From Acidilobaceae archaeon (GTDB lineage: Archaea > Thermoproteota > Thermoprotei_A > Sulfolobales > Acidilobaceae), in the NCBI GenBank assembly GCA_027081695.1, contig JALWJI010000020.1, positions 1 to 6,837 on the forward strand: a stretch of 6,837 nucleotides of DNA. Reading direction: 5' to 3'. Shown in pieces: positions 5,296 through 6,837 of the stretch. Below the pieces are notes generated by a model. The model saw nothing but the letters and a program-made list of their open reading frames with translations. It was not told the DNA's origin and did no database searches. The position numbers were made by a program, and so were the translations under genes. Position 1 is the first letter of the stretch. Each line of letters begins with the position of its first letter.

Positions 5296-5986
5296 AGCCT
5301 TCGATCCTCCTACAAGCCTTTGATAAGAGATAGACTAGTAGATCTATTTCTCTCTTGCGAGTAATGTTCTTCATCGCTATTCTCTTAAGGGCGAGAATCA
5401 CGTCTTTCTGCTTTATCTCGTCATGTATGAGGATTTCCGAGAGGGCTCTAGTATATGCATCAAGTAATCCTATAGTCCTGGAGCTAGGCTTGGTCGTGGA
5501 GGAGCCTCTAGTTCTAGCTTGATAGAACTCATATAGATATATCGCTGTCGCGTTCGCAAGATTCAGAGCCGGATACTTGGGACTACTAGGTATATGGCTA
5601 AGTATATCGCATTTCCTGAGTTCTTCGCGTGTCAAACCGACGCTTTCTCTACCCATCACGAGTCCAACAATACCATCTATCTCGGAAAAGAGATCCGCAG
5701 CCTCACGCACGGTTATAGGCTCCCTTAGTACATCTCTCTCACTGGTCTTAGCAGAAGTACAGATACTGAGATCAACACCTTCCAAAGCCTTGTCAAATGA
5801 GTCGACTATAACTGCGCTATCGAGTCTATGTGCGGCACGTACAGCATACTCTTTAGCCTCCTCTAGGCTTGCTTTAGGATTAACTAGGTAGAATTCGTCT
5901 ACGTCAAAGTTTTCGCAGAGCCTCGCTATCATCCCAAGATTTACTCCACCTTCCGTCTCTACGAGAACTAGTCTCAATCTAGCCAT
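5255..5986 (-). CDS. trmJ: TrmJ, SPOUT-class tRNA (cytidine-32 2'-O) methyltransferase
   Basis: TrmJ methylates the 2'-hydroxyl at position 32 of the tRNA anticodon loop. Archaeal members are reported to be specific for cytidine, bacterial ones less so. The 243-residue product shows the N-terminal SPOUT motif LVLVETEGGVNLGMIAR (6-22, with N16), then the knotted SAM-binding segments VMGRESVGLT (110-119) and IPSSPKYPALNLANA (132-146). A helical C-terminal extension (about 170-235) resembles that of other archaeal TrmJ proteins. The frame extends up to an ATG at 6028, but ATG 5986 is chosen: it places the SPOUT strand at the N-terminus, begins 4 nt after the upstream mtq2 stop, and has GGAG about 10 nt before it. 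The end overlaps trm14 by 41 bp, so the gene pair is probably co-translated. Confidence 0.93.
   Translation of the reverse strand: MARLRLVLVETEGGVNLGMIARLCENFDVDEFYLVNPKASLEEAKEYAVRAAHRLDSAVIVDSFDKALEGVDLSICTSAKTSERDVLREPITVREAADLFSEIDGIVGLVMGRESVGLTREELRKCDILSHIPSSPKYPALNLANATAIYLYEFYQARTRGSSTTKPSSRTIGLLDAYTRALSEILIHDEIKQKDVILALKRIAMKNITRKREIDLLVYLLSKACRRIEGCEDKVSSYMQSRP
5303..5310 (-). promoter_or_regulatory. Strong Shine-Dalgarno site of trm14 inside trmJ
   Basis: GGAGGATC lies 7 nt before GTG 5295 and closely matches the complement of the archaeal 16S rRNA tail. It lies within the trmJ coding region and decides both the GTG start and the 41-bp gene overlap. Confidence 0.8.
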
Positions 5987-5990
5987 CCTA

Positions 5991-6620
5991 TCACGTCTCC
6001 CTGAACGTTCGCTCCGCGTATACCGCATATATTTTTTCCATGAAGAATCCTCTGGCCAGTTTCAGCTTTATATTGAAGCCTCTTGAGGACAGGCATTCTT
6101 CAACATCGAGAGGAGACAGAGAACTATATATGAAAAGAACCGAATCCGCAATATTAGCCGATTGAAGACATGCCCTTCTAAGAACCCCGGTATCCCTCCA
6201 GGTATTAACCAGAAATCCATCACAGTTATCCACATCATCGGTAAATGGAAGATAGGGAGGGTTAACTATTACAAGATCCCATGTCCCCCGTGTACACTCT
6301 GCAAGGTTACATCTGATAACGAGTACATTGCCCGGAAGATTCCTCTTAGCGTCCTCCACTGCGTAAGGCGAAATATCGACGGCAACTAGCAGGTCTGGAT
6401 CAAGTAATCTATGGGCGGCGAGGGCTAGGACACCGGTGCCCGTGCAGAGGTCGAGTACTTTGGAGAACTTGTACTGTCTCTTAGCTAGTTCTAGTATAAG
6501 TGATATGCCTAGAAGTGAGTCATCTGAGGGAGGATAAGTACAATCGCTGTACTCTATTTTCTCAATTATATCCTCGATAATGTTTGAACCCGATTTGTCT
6601 TTCTTCTCTATCAATGACAT
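5991..6620 (-). CDS. mtq2: HemK/Mtq2-type N5-glutamine methyltransferase (release factor aRF1)
   Basis: The family methylates the glutamine of the GGQ motif in class-1 release factors, using S-adenosylmethionine; in archaea and eukaryotes it works as a complex with the small zinc protein Trm112, which is not encoded here. The 209-residue product has the N-terminal YPPSDDS motif (29-35) typical of the Mtq2 branch. It also has SAM motif VLDLCTGTG (55-63), acidic VDIS (81-84) and the catalytic NPPYLP (120-125). It lacks the N-terminal helical domain of bacterial PrmC, as expected for Mtq2. ATG 6620 is the only reasonable start; no strong ribosome-binding site precedes it. It follows the KsgA-like gene by 39 bp and ends 4 nt before trmJ. 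The KsgA-Mtq2 neighbourhood is one I recall as common in archaeal genomes. Confidence 0.88.
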   Translation of the reverse strand: MSLIEKKDKSGSNIIEDIIEKIEYSDCTYPPSDDSLLGISLILELAKRQYKFSKVLDLCTGTGVLALAAHRLLDPDLLVAVDISPYAVEDAKRNLPGNVLVIRCNLAECTRGTWDLVIVNPPYLPFTDDVDNCDGFLVNTWRDTGVLRRACLQSANIADSVLFIYSSLSPLDVEECLSSRGFNIKLKLARGFFMEKIYAVYAERTFRET

Positions 6621-6659
6621 ACTCGGCTACCAATACTTTATCAGATATTATGCATTGAT

Positions 6660-6836
6660 CTAATTATATTGCTCCTCGATTAGGGACAATATGGTTTCAG
6701 GATCCAGGTCCCTCACTCTTATTCCTGGATCTATATCATGCCGAGTCCCGGGAGCACACCTCTCAACTATCTTAGATGCTCTTCTGTTTCTTTGACTGAA
6801 TAGACATGCAGTAAACTGCTCTAGAACATTGTATTC
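6660..6836 (-). CDS. ksgA: C-terminal end of KsgA/Dim1 rRNA adenine dimethyltransferase (partial)
   Basis: The frame enters from the right edge and ends at TAG 6660-6662, giving 58 residues with no start in the window. The family puts two methyl groups on each of two adjacent adenines near the 3' end of 16S rRNA, late in small-subunit maturation. The visible part fits its C-terminal helical domain: FTACLFSQRNRRASKIV (residues 8-24) resembles the usual F-sQRRk-ak segment, and RVRDLDPETILSLIEE (40-55) resembles the closing R-eLsPEd-leL segment. The catalytic methyltransferase domain is outside the window. The position directly before an Mtq2-type gene agrees with a common archaeal gene order. 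Because only a tail is visible, the call leans on these two segments and on context. Confidence 0.75.
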   Translation of the reverse strand, partial: EYNVLEQFTACLFSQRNRRASKIVERCAPGTRHDIDPGIRVRDLDPETILSLIEEQYN

Positions 6837-6837
6837 T

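Noticed and set aside
5577..5891. 104-residue plus-strand frame opposite trmJ
   Set aside because: It is Ser-rich antisense of a clear SPOUT methyltransferase gene, typical of a shadow frame.

Overview
The window reads as chromosomal DNA from a hyperthermophilic crenarchaeon, probably of the Desulfurococcales type; I do not name a species. The grounds are an archaeal RNA polymerase subunit Rpo11, an archaeal Trm14, Mtq2, TrmJ and Clp1-like kinase set, strong use of ATA, AGA/AGG and CTA codons, TATA-type promoters, Shine-Dalgarno sites resembling GGAGGATC, and a tRNA gene with encoded CCA. It is gene-dense, with no stretch over 300 bases lacking a gene and no sign of mobile elements, CRISPR or phage.

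Plus strand, 1-1666, is one tight operon-like run: the 3' part of a gene of uncertain family (possibly DUF2067), rpo11 (RNA polymerase subunit L), a small protein with three cysteine pairs and no family I recognise, and a uracil phosphoribosyltransferase that starts at GTG. It ends 4 bp from a convergent minus-strand gene.

Minus strand, 6837 down to 1671, starts with an RNA and translation maintenance run: the C-terminus of the rRNA dimethyladenosine transferase KsgA/Dim1, an Mtq2/HemK-type methyltransferase (release-factor glutamine), TrmJ (2'-O-methylation of tRNA C32) and a THUMP-domain Trm14-like tRNA m2G methyltransferase. These are followed by tRNA-Asp(GUC) with its own TATA box, then a Clp1/Grc3-type RNA 5'-hydroxyl kinase. 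After these come a one-domain cupin with its own promoter and a small secreted, C-terminally anchored, sequon-rich surface protein whose promoter suggests a leaderless transcript.

The genes fit a theme of making and maturing the translation apparatus: rRNA and tRNA methylation, release-factor methylation, RNA 5'-end phosphorylation and transcription. UPRTase adds pyrimidine salvage. The tRNA-Asp in the middle carries both G6 and C32, the positions Trm14 and TrmJ act on. I found no clearly new multi-gene system. The least explained items are the cysteine-pair protein at 690-995, the surface protein at 1671-2228, and a UPRTase whose usual pyrophosphate-loop arginine is replaced by glycine.
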